64,000 nt of DNA from Streptomyces morookaense. Lineage in GTDB: Bacteria; Actinomycetota; Actinomycetes; Streptomycetales; Streptomycetaceae. Below, piece by piece: positions 55,201 to 63,481 of this stretch (positions within the stretch are counted from its first letter, which is position 1; each line of letters begins with the position of its first letter). Location: NCBI RefSeq assembly GCF_013030945.1, contig NZ_JABBXF010000027.1, positions 62,001 through 126,000 of the forward strand, given 5' to 3'. Both the position numbers and the translations under genes were made by a program. The notes below the pieces were generated by a model. The model saw nothing but the letters and a program-made list of their open reading frames with translations, had not been told where the DNA came from and made no database searches.

Positions 55201-56094
55201 GGTGAGCATCCGCACGGGACCGACGAGCTGCGCGAGATACGTGGAGAAGGCGACGAACGTGCCGAGGGTGACCTGTCCGCGCGTGGCCATCCAGCCGCCG
55301 AGGGCGAGCATGGCGACCTGGCCGAGGGCCGGTACGGCCTGCAGGGCGGGCGTGTAGCGGGAGTTGAGGCGCACGGTGCGCAGCCGTCCGGCGAAGAGCC
55401 TGCGGCCGACCTCGCGGAGCTTGCCGGTCTCCTGGGCCTCCTGGCCGAAGCCCTTGACGACGCGGACGCCCGTCACGGCACCGTCCACGACGCCCGCGAC
55501 CGCCGCGGCCTGGCCCTGCGCGTACCAGGTGGCGGGGAAGAGGCGGGTGCGGCTGCGCCGGGCGAGGAACCACAGCGCGGGGGCGACCGCGAGGGCGACG
55601 ACGGTGAGCAGCGGCGAGAGGACCGCCATCACCACGAGCGAGATGATGAACAGCAGGATGTTGCCGATCATCATCGGCAACATGAAGAGCAGGCTCTGGA
55701 TGAGCTGGAGGTCGCTGGTGGCCCGGCCGACCACCTGGCCGGTGGAGAGCTCGTCCTGCCGCCTGCCGTCGAGCCGGGCGATGGCGGCGTACATGTCGGT
55801 CCGCAGATCGTGCTGGACGTCGAGCGCGAGCCGTCCGCCGTAGTAGCGGCGGACGTAGGTGAGCGCGTAGACGACGACCGCGGCGACGATCAGCAGGGTG
55901 GCCCAGGGGGCCAGGGGGCGCTGGTGGGAGCCTATGACGTCGTCGATGATCAGGCGGGGTATGAGGGGCACGAGCGCCGTGACGGCCATGCCGACGAGCG
56001 AGGATCCGAGCGCCAGCAGTACCGTGCTGCGGTACCGCCAACAGTAACCGGCGAGCCTCCTGGCCCACCCCCGACCGGTTGCGTCCTGCGCCAC
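52300..56094 (-). CDS. Fused heterodimer-type ABC exporter (TMD-NBD-TMD-NBD)
   Basis: 1264-aa full ABC exporter from GTG 56094 (AGGAGG 8 nt upstream; GTG 56097 is possible). First half: six helices (about residues 15-310), NBD1 with GASGSGKST, LTLSGGQRQ and Walker B LLLLDDATSAVD. A charged linker of about 120 residues follows. Second half: six helices (about 705-1000), NBD2 with GETGAGKST, LSAGQRQLIALARAE and ILLLDEATAALD. NBD1 has Asp in place of the catalytic Glu, so one of the two ATP sites is degenerate, as in heterodimeric multidrug exporters. Probably a drug or lipid exporter; substrate unknown. Confidence 0.92.
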   Translation of the reverse strand: MAQDATGRGWARRLAGYCWRYRSTVLLALGSSLVGMAVTALVPLIPRLIIDDVIGSHQRPLAPWATLLIVAAVVVYALTYVRRYYGGRLALDVQHDLRTDMYAAIARLDGRRQDELSTGQVVGRATSDLQLIQSLLFMLPMMIGNILLFIISLVVMAVLSPLLTVVALAVAPALWFLARRSRTRLFPATWYAQGQAAAVAGVVDGAVTGVRVVKGFGQEAQETGKLREVGRRLFAGRLRTVRLNSRYTPALQAVPALGQVAMLALGGWMATRGQVTLGTFVAFSTYLAQLVGPVRMLTMVLTVGQQARAGVERVLELVDTEPVVQERDGARDLPADAPATVEFDDVTFGYDSERPVLDGLSLRIEPGETLAVVGASGSGKSTLALLLPRFYDATSGTVRVGGVDVRDLTHASLRAAIGLVPEDSFLFSDSIRANIAYGVPDATDEQIRAAAQAAQADGFISDLPDGYDTTVGEQGLTLSGGQRQRIALARAILTDPRLLLLDDATSAVDARVEHEIHEALRGVMAGRTTLLIAHRASTLALADRIAVLDGGRLAAVGTAEELEAGCELYRRLLTDPEELAGVRKDPAGLAAGESRTVALAGVFDGEAAATGLAEPPAVAVPARAGRKLVDGVTPHLWVRKDTSDTPEAHGALAGMPATPELLAQVAALPPATDTPDIDEEQAARPEESYGLRRLLHGFGAPLAVSLLLVAVDAVAGLLLPVLIRHGIDQGVQRMALGAVWAASALALLVVLGQWAAQVAENRLTGRTGERVLYALRMKIFAQLQRLGLDYYERELTGKIMTRMTTDVDALSSFLQTGLVTAVVSVLTFFGILVALLVIDVQLALVVFATLPLLVIGTFYFRRQSVKAYELARERVGVVNADLQESVAGLRIVQAFRREASGGQRFAERSLSYRDARVRGQFLISVYFPFVQLLSSVAAAAVLIVGAGRVSDGTLTAGALVAYLLYIDLFFAPVQQLSQVFDGYQQATVSLGRIQGLLREPTSTPVAEQPVAVGELSGQIEFDSVRFQYGAADDGEAALSDVRLTIPAGQTVAFVGETGAGKSTLVKLVARFYDPTGGAVRVDGHDLRDLDPAGYRHRLGVVPQEPYLFPGTVRDAIAYGRPDATDAEVEAAARAVGAHAMIATLDGGYLHTVTERGRNLSAGQRQLIALARAELVDPDILLLDEATAALDLATEALVNEATDRLAGRRTTLVVAHRLTTAARADRVVVLDHGRVVEDGTHAELLAQDGRYAQLWRTFTGEVIPA

Positions 56095-56237
56095 CACCCA
56101 GACCTCCTGTTGGTCTTCTCCCGCATTGCCGACGGAAGGCCCCAACGCTCCGGGCGGCCGATTTCATCCCGCTGCAACACACGCGACCGGAATGACCTCA
56201 TCCGGTCGCCTGTGCCGCATCCTCGCCACAGGGCGGA

Positions 56238-58388
56238 TCAGATCCCGGGGATGTACTGGATCAGCAGGTCGATCAGCTTGATACCGGCGAACGGGGCGAC
56301 GAGCCCGCCGACCCCGTAGAGGCTCAGGTTGCGGCGCAGCAGCGCGTGGGCCGAGGACGGTGCGTAGCGCACGCCGCGCAGGGCGAGCGGAATGAGGGCC
56401 ACGATGATCAGCGCGTTGAAGATGATCGCGGAGGCGATGGCGGAGGTCGGGCTGTGCAGGCCCATGACGTTGAGCTTCTCCAGGCCCTCGTAGCCGGCCA
56501 CGCCGCCGAACATGGCGGGGACGATCGCGAAGTACTTGGCGACGTCGTTGCAGATGGAGAAGGTCGTCAGGGCACCGCGGGTGATGAGCAGCTGCTTGCC
56601 GACCTCGACGATGTCGATGAGCTTGGTGGGGTTGGAATCCAGGTCGACCATGTTGCCGGCCTCCTTGGCGGCCGGCGTGCCGGTGTTCATGGCCACGCCG
56701 ACGTCGGCCTGGGCGAGGGCCGGGGCGTCGTTGGTGCCGTCGCCGGTCATGGCGACGAGGTTGCCCCCGGCCTGTTCCTCGCGGATGCGCGCGAGCTTGT
56801 CCTCGGGGGTGGCCTCGGCGATGAAGTCGTCGACGCCCGCCTCGGCGGCGATGGCCCTGGCGGTGAGCGGGTTGTCGCCGGTGACCATGACGGTCTTGAT
56901 GCCCATGGCGCGCAGTTCGGCGAAGCGCTCGGCGATGCCGGGCTTGACGACGTCCTTGAGGTGGACGGCTCCGAGCACCCGGGCACCGTCGGGGTCCTCG
57001 ATGGCGACGAGCAGCGGCGTGCCGCCGGCCGCTGCGATGGATTCGACGATCCAGGCGGCTTCCTCGGGTACCTGGCCGCCGCGTCGGGCGACCCACTGGA
57101 CGACCGCGTTGCCGGCGCCCTTGCGGATGCGGCAGAAGTCGCCCTGGAAGGCGAAGTCGACGCCGCTCATGCGCGTCTGGGCGGAGAAGGGGACGAAGCG
57201 GCCGTGCGAGAAGTCCCCGTCGCTGTGGTGGATTCCGTGCTGCTTGGCCAGCTCGACGATGGAGCGGCCCTCGGGCGTCTCGTCGGAGAGGGACGACAAC
57301 TGTGCGGCGTCGGCGAGCAGTTCGGCGGAGATGCCCTTGACGGGCACGAAAGCGGCTGCCCGGCGGTTGCCGAGGGTGATGGTGCCGGTCTTGTCCAGCA
57401 GCAGCGTGCTGACGTCCCCGGCGGCCTCGACGGCCCGGCCGGACAGGGCGACGACGTTGCGCTGGACGAGCCGGTCCATGCCCGCGATGCCGATCGCGGA
57501 GAGCAGCGCGCCGATGGTCGTCGGGATGAGGGTGACCAGCAGGGCGACCAGAACGGTGATGGTCTGCGGTGCGCCCGCCCAGTCGGCCATGGGCTGCAAC
57601 GAGACGACGGCCAGGATGAAGATGACGGTGAGCGAGGCCAGCAGGATGTTGAGCGCCAGCTCGTTCGGCGTCTTCTGCCGGCTGGTCCCCTCGACCAGGG
57701 CGATCATCCGGTCGAGGAAGGTGTGACCGGGGCGTGAGGTGATCCGGACGACGATCCGGTCGGAGAGCACCTTGGTGCCGCCGGTGACGCCGGAGCGGTC
57801 GCCGCCCGACTCGCGGATCACGGGGGCGGACTCGCCGGTGATGGCCGACTCGTCGACCGATGCGACGCCGTCGACGACCTCGCCGTCACCGGGAACGGTC
57901 TCGCCGGCCGCCACGACCACGAAGTCCTGCGGCCGCAGATCGGTCGCCGGTACCTGTTCCTCCTCCCAGTCGTGGCTCTGGATGCCGACGCGCCAGCTGC
58001 GCAGCCGCCGGGCGACGGTGGTGCTGCGCGTGCGCCGCAGCGCCTCCGCCTGCGCCTTGCCGCGGCCCTCTGCGACCGCCTCGGCCAGGTTGGCGAAGAT
58101 GACGGTCAGCCAGAGCCAGACACTGATCACCCAGGCGAAGACCGACGGTTCGAGCACCGCGGAGAGGGTCGTCAGGACGGAACCGACCTCGACGACGAAG
58201 AGCACCGGGTGCTTGACCATCACCCGCGGATGCAGCTTGCGGACGGCATCCGGGAGGGACGCGACCAGCTGTTTGGGATCGACGAGCCCGCCGCCCACCT
58301 TCCGGTGGCTGCGCCGCCGCCCTGGTCCGGGCGGGGGCGGCGGGGTCGGGGTCGCCTGTACGTCCTGGTCCGGCAGCAGGTGCAGCAT
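56238..58388 (-). CDS. kdpB: Potassium-transporting ATPase subunit B (KdpB), orphan
   Basis: 716-aa P-type ATPase. After a Pro-rich N-terminus ([14 protein letters not shown]) come the KdpB landmarks [36 protein letters not shown], actuator [20 protein letters not shown], phosphorylation site [14 protein letters not shown], hinge [20 protein letters not shown] and [14 protein letters not shown]. All catalytic motifs are intact. Normally it works only in the KdpFABC complex, yet no kdpF, kdpA, kdpC or kdpDE gene is adjacent. An ABC exporter follows and an agmatinase precedes it across a terminator. Confidence 0.93.
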   Translation of the reverse strand: MLHLLPDQDVQATPTPPPPPGPGRRRSHRKVGGGLVDPKQLVASLPDAVRKLHPRVMVKHPVLFVVEVGSVLTTLSAVLEPSVFAWVISVWLWLTVIFANLAEAVAEGRGKAQAEALRRTRSTTVARRLRSWRVGIQSHDWEEEQVPATDLRPQDFVVVAAGETVPGDGEVVDGVASVDESAITGESAPVIRESGGDRSGVTGGTKVLSDRIVVRITSRPGHTFLDRMIALVEGTSRQKTPNELALNILLASLTVIFILAVVSLQPMADWAGAPQTITVLVALLVTLIPTTIGALLSAIGIAGMDRLVQRNVVALSGRAVEAAGDVSTLLLDKTGTITLGNRRAAAFVPVKGISAELLADAAQLSSLSDETPEGRSIVELAKQHGIHHSDGDFSHGRFVPFSAQTRMSGVDFAFQGDFCRIRKGAGNAVVQWVARRGGQVPEEAAWIVESIAAAGGTPLLVAIEDPDGARVLGAVHLKDVVKPGIAERFAELRAMGIKTVMVTGDNPLTARAIAAEAGVDDFIAEATPEDKLARIREEQAGGNLVAMTGDGTNDAPALAQADVGVAMNTGTPAAKEAGNMVDLDSNPTKLIDIVEVGKQLLITRGALTTFSICNDVAKYFAIVPAMFGGVAGYEGLEKLNVMGLHSPTSAIASAIIFNALIIVALIPLALRGVRYAPSSAHALLRRNLSLYGVGGLVAPFAGIKLIDLLIQYIPGI

Positions 58389-58463
58389 CGGGGTGGCCTT
58401 AGCGGTCGGATGGCGTGAAATGACCGACTCAGCCAATCGTCTCCGGCACATCCGCCGGGTTCC

Positions 58464-58495
58464 CCTGACGGGCCTTTGTCGCAAGGCCCGTCAGG
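58464..58495 (-). terminator. Terminator between agmatinase and kdpB
   Basis: CCTGACGGGCCTT-TGTCGC-AAGGCCCGTCAGG, a perfect 13-bp stem, 44 bp after the agmatinase stop on the minus strand. It isolates kdpB from the upstream gene. Confidence 0.8.
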
Positions 58496-58538
58496 ACTGA
58501 CGCCCTTTTAGCGCCGGGGAAGGAACTGTGAGGGAACG

Positions 58539-59510
58539 TCAGCCCCGGGCTGCAGCGATCTGCCGCGACATGATGGTGGTCAGCTCGTACGCGGTGTGCG
58601 ACGCGGCCACGGACGTGATCTCCGCGTGGTCGTACGCCGGCGCGACCTCGACCAGGTCGGCGGAGACCAGATGACAGTCGGCGAGCCCGCGGATGATCTC
58701 CAGCAGCTCGCGGGAGGTGAGGCCGCCGGCCTCCGGGGTGCCGGTGCCGGGCGCGTGGGCCGGGTCCAGCACGTCGATGTCGATCGAGATGTAGAGCGGA
58801 CGGTCACCGATGCGCTGGCGCAGCTGGTCGGCGACCTCGTCCACGCCGCGGCGCATGACATCGGCGGACGTGACGATGCCGAAGCCCATCTTGGCGTCGT
58901 CGTCCAGGTCCTTCTTGCCGTACAGCGGGCCGCGGGTGCCGACGTGGGAGAGCGCGGAGGTGTCGAGGATGCCCTCCTCGACGGCGCGGCGGAACGGGGT
59001 GCCGTGGGTGTACTCGGCGCCGAAGTAGGTGTCCCAGGTGTCCAGATGCGCGTCGAAGTGCAGCAGGGCCACCGGGCCGTGCTTCTTGGCGACCGAGCGC
59101 AGCAACGGCAGGGCGATGGTGTGGTCGCCGCCGAGCGTCATCATGCGCGCGCCGGTGCCGAGGAGGTCGTCGGCCGCGGCCTCGATCGTCTCGACGGCCT
59201 CGTCGATGTTGAACGGGTTCGCGGCGATGTCCCCCGCGTCCGCGACCTGCGCCAGGGCGAAGGGGGAGGCGTCCTGCGCCGGGTTGTACGGGCGCAGGAG
59301 GCGGGAGGCCTCGCGAATGGCGTTGCCGCCGAAGCGGGCGCCGGGGCGGTACGAGACACCGGTGTCGAAGGGCACGCCGACGACGGCCACGTCCGCGGTG
59401 CCGACCTCGTCCAGGCGGGGCAGCCGGGCGAACGTCGCGGGGCCCGCGTAGCGGGGGATGCGGGAGGAGTCGACAGGGCCGCGCGGTTCACGGGGGGCGG
59501 GGGTGCTCAT
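58539..59510 (-). CDS. speB: Agmatinase-type ureohydrolase
   Basis: 323-aa Mn-dependent ureohydrolase. Metal ligands: [30 protein letters not shown] and [20 protein letters not shown]-terminal [20 protein letters not shown] and C-terminal [20 protein letters not shown] are typical of the agmatinase/guanidinobutyrase branch. It hydrolyses a guanidino compound to urea and an amine. Exact substrate (agmatine, guanidinobutyrate or guanidine) cannot be fixed from sequence. Divergent from the conserved protein at 59704. Confidence 0.88.
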   Translation of the reverse strand: MSTPAPREPRGPVDSSRIPRYAGPATFARLPRLDEVGTADVAVVGVPFDTGVSYRPGARFGGNAIREASRLLRPYNPAQDASPFALAQVADAGDIAANPFNIDEAVETIEAAADDLLGTGARMMTLGGDHTIALPLLRSVAKKHGPVALLHFDAHLDTWDTYFGAEYTHGTPFRRAVEEGILDTSALSHVGTRGPLYGKKDLDDDAKMGFGIVTSADVMRRGVDEVADQLRQRIGDRPLYISIDIDVLDPAHAPGTGTPEAGGLTSRELLEIIRGLADCHLVSADLVEVAPAYDHAEITSVAASHTAYELTTIMSRQIAAARG

Positions 59511-59703
59511 GCTGGGGCCTCTCGGGATCACGGACGGGTCACGGTCGCGTCGATGTGGTCACGTTCGCATCAACGTCGGGGCGGCCGCGGTGGCCGTACC
59601 CGAGGGTAGGCAGGGAGCCGGATTCCGCACATGTACGGATTGCAGGGTCCGGAACGTCCATATGGACACGACGTCCATCGCACGCCCGGGGGAGAATCAC
59701 CAC

Positions 59704-60501
59704 ATGCCGAGCACTCCGACCATGCCGATACCCGGCCGCAGCGAACTGATCGACCACCTCGTCCGCGCCCGCATCGCGGGCGCCGTCGCGACCCCGCGGG
59801 AGAACAATCTCGACCACTACCGCAGGCTCGCGCAGGGTGACCGCAATTTCTGGTTCGGCCTGGAGCTCGGCGACCGCTGGGCGGACGAGCAGGACGTCCT
59901 GGCCGTCATGGCCGAGCGCTGCGGCGTCAGCGACGACCTCGAACACCGCTCCGGACAGGACACGATCGACCCGGAGCTGACGGTCGCGGCCCTGGAGCGC
60001 ATGGCCGTGGTGCTGCGCAAGGCGGCCGAGGGCCGCCTGAGCGTGCTGCTGGCCACCGGTCACCCGGGCGGCCTGCTGGACGTCCACCGCACGACCGCCG
60101 CCGCGCTCCGGGCGGCCGGCTGCGAGATCGTCGCCGTCCCCTTCGGGCTGCGGGCGGACGACGGGAACGTGTACCAGGTCGCGGACGTGGCCGTGTACGA
60201 GCGCGGGGCGTCGCTGTGGCACACGCACTCGCCGCACCCGATGGCGGCGATCCTGGACGGTCTCGCGGCCGCGGGTCGCCCGCTGCCGGACCTGGTGGTC
60301 GCCGACCACGGCTGGGCCGGGTGCGCCGCGCAGCGCGGCATCGATGCGGTCGGGTACGCGGACAGCAACGACCCCGCACTGTTCCTGGCGGAGGCGGAGG
60401 GGACGCTGCAGGTGGCGGTGCCCCTGGACGACCACGTGGCCGACCCGCGGTTCTACGAGCCGATGACCGCCTACCTGCTGGGGGCGGCCGGACTGGTGTG
60501 A
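59704..60501 (+). CDS. Conserved actinobacterial protein, annotated 'phosphatase' in relatives
   Basis: 265-aa protein from ATG 59704 (GGGGGAGA upstream; ATG 59662 is possible). Conserved blocks: ELIDHLVRARIAGAVATPRE, FWFGLELGDRWADEQDVLAV, GRLSVLLATGHPGGLLDVHR, SLWHTHSPHPMAAIL, LVVADHGWAGCAAQRGID, DSNDPALFLAEAEGTL and VPLDDHVADPRFYEPM. The His/Asp-rich C-terminal half could bind metal. I recognise the family in Streptomyces under the name phosphatase but see no standard phosphatase motif. No signal peptide. Divergent from speB and convergent with tesB. Confidence 0.7.
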   Translation: MPSTPTMPIPGRSELIDHLVRARIAGAVATPRENNLDHYRRLAQGDRNFWFGLELGDRWADEQDVLAVMAERCGVSDDLEHRSGQDTIDPELTVAALERMAVVLRKAAEGRLSVLLATGHPGGLLDVHRTTAAALRAAGCEIVAVPFGLRADDGNVYQVADVAVYERGASLWHTHSPHPMAAILDGLAAAGRPLPDLVVADHGWAGCAAQRGIDAVGYADSNDPALFLAEAEGTLQVAVPLDDHVADPRFYEPMTAYLLGAAGLV

Positions 60502-60523
60502 CGGCGCGGTGCCCCGCGGCGCG

Positions 60524-61411
60524 TCACCCGCGGGGCACCCGCACCACGCCCTCCTGGATCACGGAGACCGCCAGCCGGCCGTCCGCCGTGAAGATCCGGC
60601 CCCTGGCCAGGCCCCGGCCGCCCTGGGCCGTCGGGCTCTCCTGGTCGTACAGCAGCCATTCGTCCGCCCTGAACGGCCGGTGGAACCACATCGCGTGGTC
60701 CAGGCTCGCCCCGACGACATCGCCGACCGCCCAGCCGCCCCGCCCGTGCGCGAACAGCACGGAGTCCAGCAGCGTCATGTCGGAGACGTACGTCGCCAGG
60801 CAGACGTGCAGCAGCCAGTCGTCGTCCAGCTTGCCGTTCGTCCGGAACCACACCTGCGACTTCGGCTCCCGCACCTCCCCCACGCTGGCGAACGGCGGTG
60901 CGTCCACGTAGCGCAGGTCCACCGCGTCCCGCGTGTCCAGGATCCGCTGCACGACCTCCGGCCCGCCGAGCAGATCGGTGTAGGCGGGCAGCATCTCGGC
61001 GGCCGTGGGGAGGGACAGCGGATCGGGCGCCGCCGGCATGGGCTCCTGGTGCTCCAGACCCTCCTCGTGCGCCTGGAAGGAGGCCGACAGGTGGAAGATC
61101 GGCTGCCCGTGCTGCACGGCGACCACGCGCCGCGTGGTGAAGGACCGCCCGTCCCTGATGCGGTCGACGGTGTAGACGATCGGCACGGCCGGATCGCCGG
61201 GCCGCAGGAAGTAGGAGTGCAGGGAGTGCGCGGGCCGGTCGCCCGGCACCGTCCGTCCGGCCGCCACCAGGGCCTGCGCGGCGACCTGTCCGCCGAACAC
61301 CCGTGGTACGAGGGTGGGATGACTGGTGGTCCCGCGGAATATGTTCTCCTCGATCTGCTCGAGGTCGAGCAGACCGAGCAGTTCGTCCAGCGGGGTAAGG
61401 GGCTCGTTCAT
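60524..61411 (-). CDS. tesB: Acyl-CoA thioesterase II
   Basis: 295-aa double-hotdog thioesterase hydrolysing acyl-CoA to free acid and CoA. Hallmarks: LLDLEQIEENIFRGTT, RVFGGQVAAQALVAAGRTV, SLHSYFLRPGDP, VQHGQPIFHLSASFQAHEEG, catalytic region SLDHAMWFHRPFRADEWLLY and the closing YDQESPTAQGGRGLARGRIF. Downstream of an acyl-CoA dehydrogenase on the same strand (33-bp gap made of three TTACAGGCC repeats), so likely co-transcribed for acyl-CoA metabolism. Confidence 0.92.
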   Translation of the reverse strand: MNEPLTPLDELLGLLDLEQIEENIFRGTTSHPTLVPRVFGGQVAAQALVAAGRTVPGDRPAHSLHSYFLRPGDPAVPIVYTVDRIRDGRSFTTRRVVAVQHGQPIFHLSASFQAHEEGLEHQEPMPAAPDPLSLPTAAEMLPAYTDLLGGPEVVQRILDTRDAVDLRYVDAPPFASVGEVREPKSQVWFRTNGKLDDDWLLHVCLATYVSDMTLLDSVLFAHGRGGWAVGDVVGASLDHAMWFHRPFRADEWLLYDQESPTAQGGRGLARGRIFTADGRLAVSVIQEGVVRVPRG

Positions 61412-61423
61412 AGGGCCGGTGGT

Positions 61424-61450
61424 CCTTACAGGCCTTACAGGCCTTACAGG
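61424..61450. repeat. Three 9-nt direct repeats between acd and tesB
   Basis: CCTTACAGG three times in tandem. The third copy contains the acyl-CoA dehydrogenase stop codon (TAA on the minus strand), so units could be gained or lost without harm to either protein. Confidence 0.9.
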
Positions 61451-62604
61451 CCCATTGACTTGGCGACGATGGAGCGCATGACCTCGCTCGTGCCGCCGTA
61501 GATCCTGCTGACGCGGGTGTCCGCGTACAGACGAGCGATCGGGTACTCCATCATGTAGCCGTATCCGCCGTGCAGTTGGAGGCACTTGTCGATGACGACG
61601 GCCGCGCGCTCGGTGGTGAACAGCTTCGCGGAGGCCGCGTCGGCGGCGGTCAGCTCGCCCGCGTCGTGCGCGTCCAGGGCACGGTCGACGACCGCCTGCA
61701 TCGCGTCGACCTCGGACTTGCAGTCGGCGAGCACGAACTTGGTGTTCTGGAAGGACGAGACGGTCTTGCCGAACACCGTGCGCTCCTGCACGTATCCGGT
61801 GGCGAACCGCACGGCCGCGGCGGACTGCGCGTAGGCGCCGACGGCGATACCGAGGCGCTCCTGCGGCAGGTTGTGCGTGAGGTACTCGAACGCCCTGCCC
61901 TCCTCGCCGAGGCGGTCCCCGACGGGCACCACGACGTCGGTGAAGGAGAGTTCGGCCGTGTCGGAGGAGTGCAGGCCGAGCTTTTCGAGCTTGCGGCCGA
62001 CCGCGTAGCCCTCCGAGGAGGTGTCGACGACGAGGATGGAGATGCCGCCGCGCCGGTCCTCGGGGGTGGCGGGCGCGGTGCGGGCGCAGACGAGGACCCG
62101 GTCGGCCTGGACGCCTCCGGTGATGAAGGTCTTGGCGCCGTTGAGCACGTAGTGCGTGCCGTCGGCGGAGAGCTTCGCCGTGGTCCGCATGCCGGCCAGG
62201 TCGGAGCCCGTGCCGGGTTCGGTCATGGCGATGGCGGTCATCATGTCGCCGGAGACGAACGAGGGCAGCCAGCGCCGCTTCTGCTCCTCGCTGCCGTAGG
62301 CGAGGAGGTACGGCAGGCAGAGCGCGGTGTGCACGCTGCTGCCGCCGAAGCTGACGCCCGCGCGGGCGCACTCCTCGGTGATGACGGCCTGGTACTTGAA
62401 GCTGGTCTCGCCCGCGCCGCCGTACTCCTCGGGCACCTGGATGCCGAACACGCCCAGTGCGCCGAGCTTCTTGTAGAACTCGCGCGGCACGGCGCCGGCT
62501 TCGCGCCACTGGTCGTAGGACGGGACGACCTCGGCGGCGATGAAGTCGCGGATGGTCTCGCGGAACGCCTCGTGGTCCTCGTTGAACACCGTGCGACGCA
62601 TCAT
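61444..62604 (-). CDS. Acyl-CoA dehydrogenase
   Basis: 386-aa FAD-dependent acyl-CoA dehydrogenase. N-terminal RRTVFNEDHEAFRETIRDFI, FAD/substrate segment MMTAIAMTEPGTGSDLAGMR, KTFITGGVQADRVLVCARTA, the C-terminal Glu-bearing CLQLHGGYGYMMEYPIARLY, and DTRVSRIYGGTSEVMRSIVA. The length is standard. ATG 62601 is an equally good start. The chain-length or branched specificity is not evident; the proximity to methylcrotonyl-CoA carboxylase would suit a branched substrate. It precedes tesB in an apparent operon. Confidence 0.92.
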   Translation of the reverse strand: MMRRTVFNEDHEAFRETIRDFIAAEVVPSYDQWREAGAVPREFYKKLGALGVFGIQVPEEYGGAGETSFKYQAVITEECARAGVSFGGSSVHTALCLPYLLAYGSEEQKRRWLPSFVSGDMMTAIAMTEPGTGSDLAGMRTTAKLSADGTHYVLNGAKTFITGGVQADRVLVCARTAPATPEDRRGGISILVVDTSSEGYAVGRKLEKLGLHSSDTAELSFTDVVVPVGDRLGEEGRAFEYLTHNLPQERLGIAVGAYAQSAAAVRFATGYVQERTVFGKTVSSFQNTKFVLADCKSEVDAMQAVVDRALDAHDAGELTAADAASAKLFTTERAAVVIDKCLQLHGGYGYMMEYPIARLYADTRVSRIYGGTSEVMRSIVAKSMGL

Positions 62605-62769
62605 CGCCTCCCCGGCTGCTGCACAGCTGTATAAGCGCTTGCTCAGCCAGAAGCTACTCGGGGGTCACCGGACCTGTCCAGATCCGGTTCCTCCGTGGCC
62701 CGATCGGCACCCCGGCCCGACACAGCCCCCGGCCGACCCCGATCGACCCCGCCGGGCCGCCCGGGCAGG

Positions 62770-63390
62770 TCAGTCCGAGAGGGCCGCCAGCGCCCCCAGC
62801 GCGAGGCGCCGCAGCAGGGCGGCGGTGGCCGCGCGGCCGGGCAGGGCGCCGGGGCGGCCGAGGTGCGGAGTGGAGTTGAGCAGCCCGAACACGGCGTGCA
62901 CGGCCGCACGGGCCTCCGCCTCCGCGGCACCCGGGTGCAGCTCGCGCACGACCCCGACCCAGAGCTCGACGTACTGGCGCTGGAGCGAGCGCACCAGCTT
63001 GCGGTCGCTGTCGCGGAGCTGGCCCAGCTCGCGGTCGTGGAGGATGATCAGCGCCCGGTCGTCGAGGGCGAAGTCGATGTGCCCGTCGATCAGCGAGTCG
63101 AGCACGGCCGCCGGGCCCGCACCCGCCTCCGCCGCCTCGGCGACGCGCTGCCGGCCGCCGGCGAAGAGCCGCCCGCTGATCCCGACCAGCAGCTCGGCGA
63201 GCATCGCGTCCTTGCCGGCGAAGTGCCGGTACAGCCCGGGGCCGCTGATGCCGACCGCCGCCCCTATCTCGTCCACGCCGACGCCGTGGAACCCGCGCTC
63301 GGCGAAGAGCCGGGCGGCCTCCTGGAGGATCCGCTCGCGGCGGGTGGGGGCCGGGGCGGCGGGCTGGGGGCGGGTCGCTGCGTCCTTCAC
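62770..63390 (-). CDS. TetR-family regulator, divergent from carboxylase genes
   Basis: 206-aa regulator from GTG 63390. HTH: RRERILQEAARLFAERGFHG, VGVDEIGAAVGISGPGLYRHF. An all-helical ligand domain follows, with DFALDDRALIILHDRELGQL, and the C-terminus is LLRRLALGALAALSD. It lies back-to-back with the methylcrotonyl-CoA carboxylase gene, and the gap carries two copies of a 16-bp GTTA-type dyad. It probably represses the branched-chain acyl-CoA operon until a CoA ester binds, like other TetR regulators of this pathway. Confidence 0.88.
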   Translation of the reverse strand: MKDAATRPQPAAPAPTRRERILQEAARLFAERGFHGVGVDEIGAAVGISGPGLYRHFAGKDAMLAELLVGISGRLFAGGRQRVAEAAEAGAGPAAVLDSLIDGHIDFALDDRALIILHDRELGQLRDSDRKLVRSLQRQYVELWVGVVRELHPGAAEAEARAAVHAVFGLLNSTPHLGRPGALPGRAATAALLRRLALGALAALSD

Positions 63391-63411
63391 AAGACAATTC
63401 TAGACAGCCGG

Positions 63412-63458
63412 GTTAGCGCGCGTTAACGTGGGGAACAAGGATGTTAACGCTCATTAAC
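63412..63458. promoter_or_regulatory. Pair of TetR-type dyads between tetR and the carboxylase gene
   Basis: GTTAGCGCGCGTTAAC (63412-63427) and GTTAACGCTCATTAAC (63443-63458) share GTTA-x-CG-N2-C-x-TTAAC, with centres 31 bp (three helical turns) apart. They lie between GTG 63390 and ATG 63482. Confidence 0.7.
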
Positions 63459-63481
63459 ACGAGCAAGGGGGCTCGAGGACG

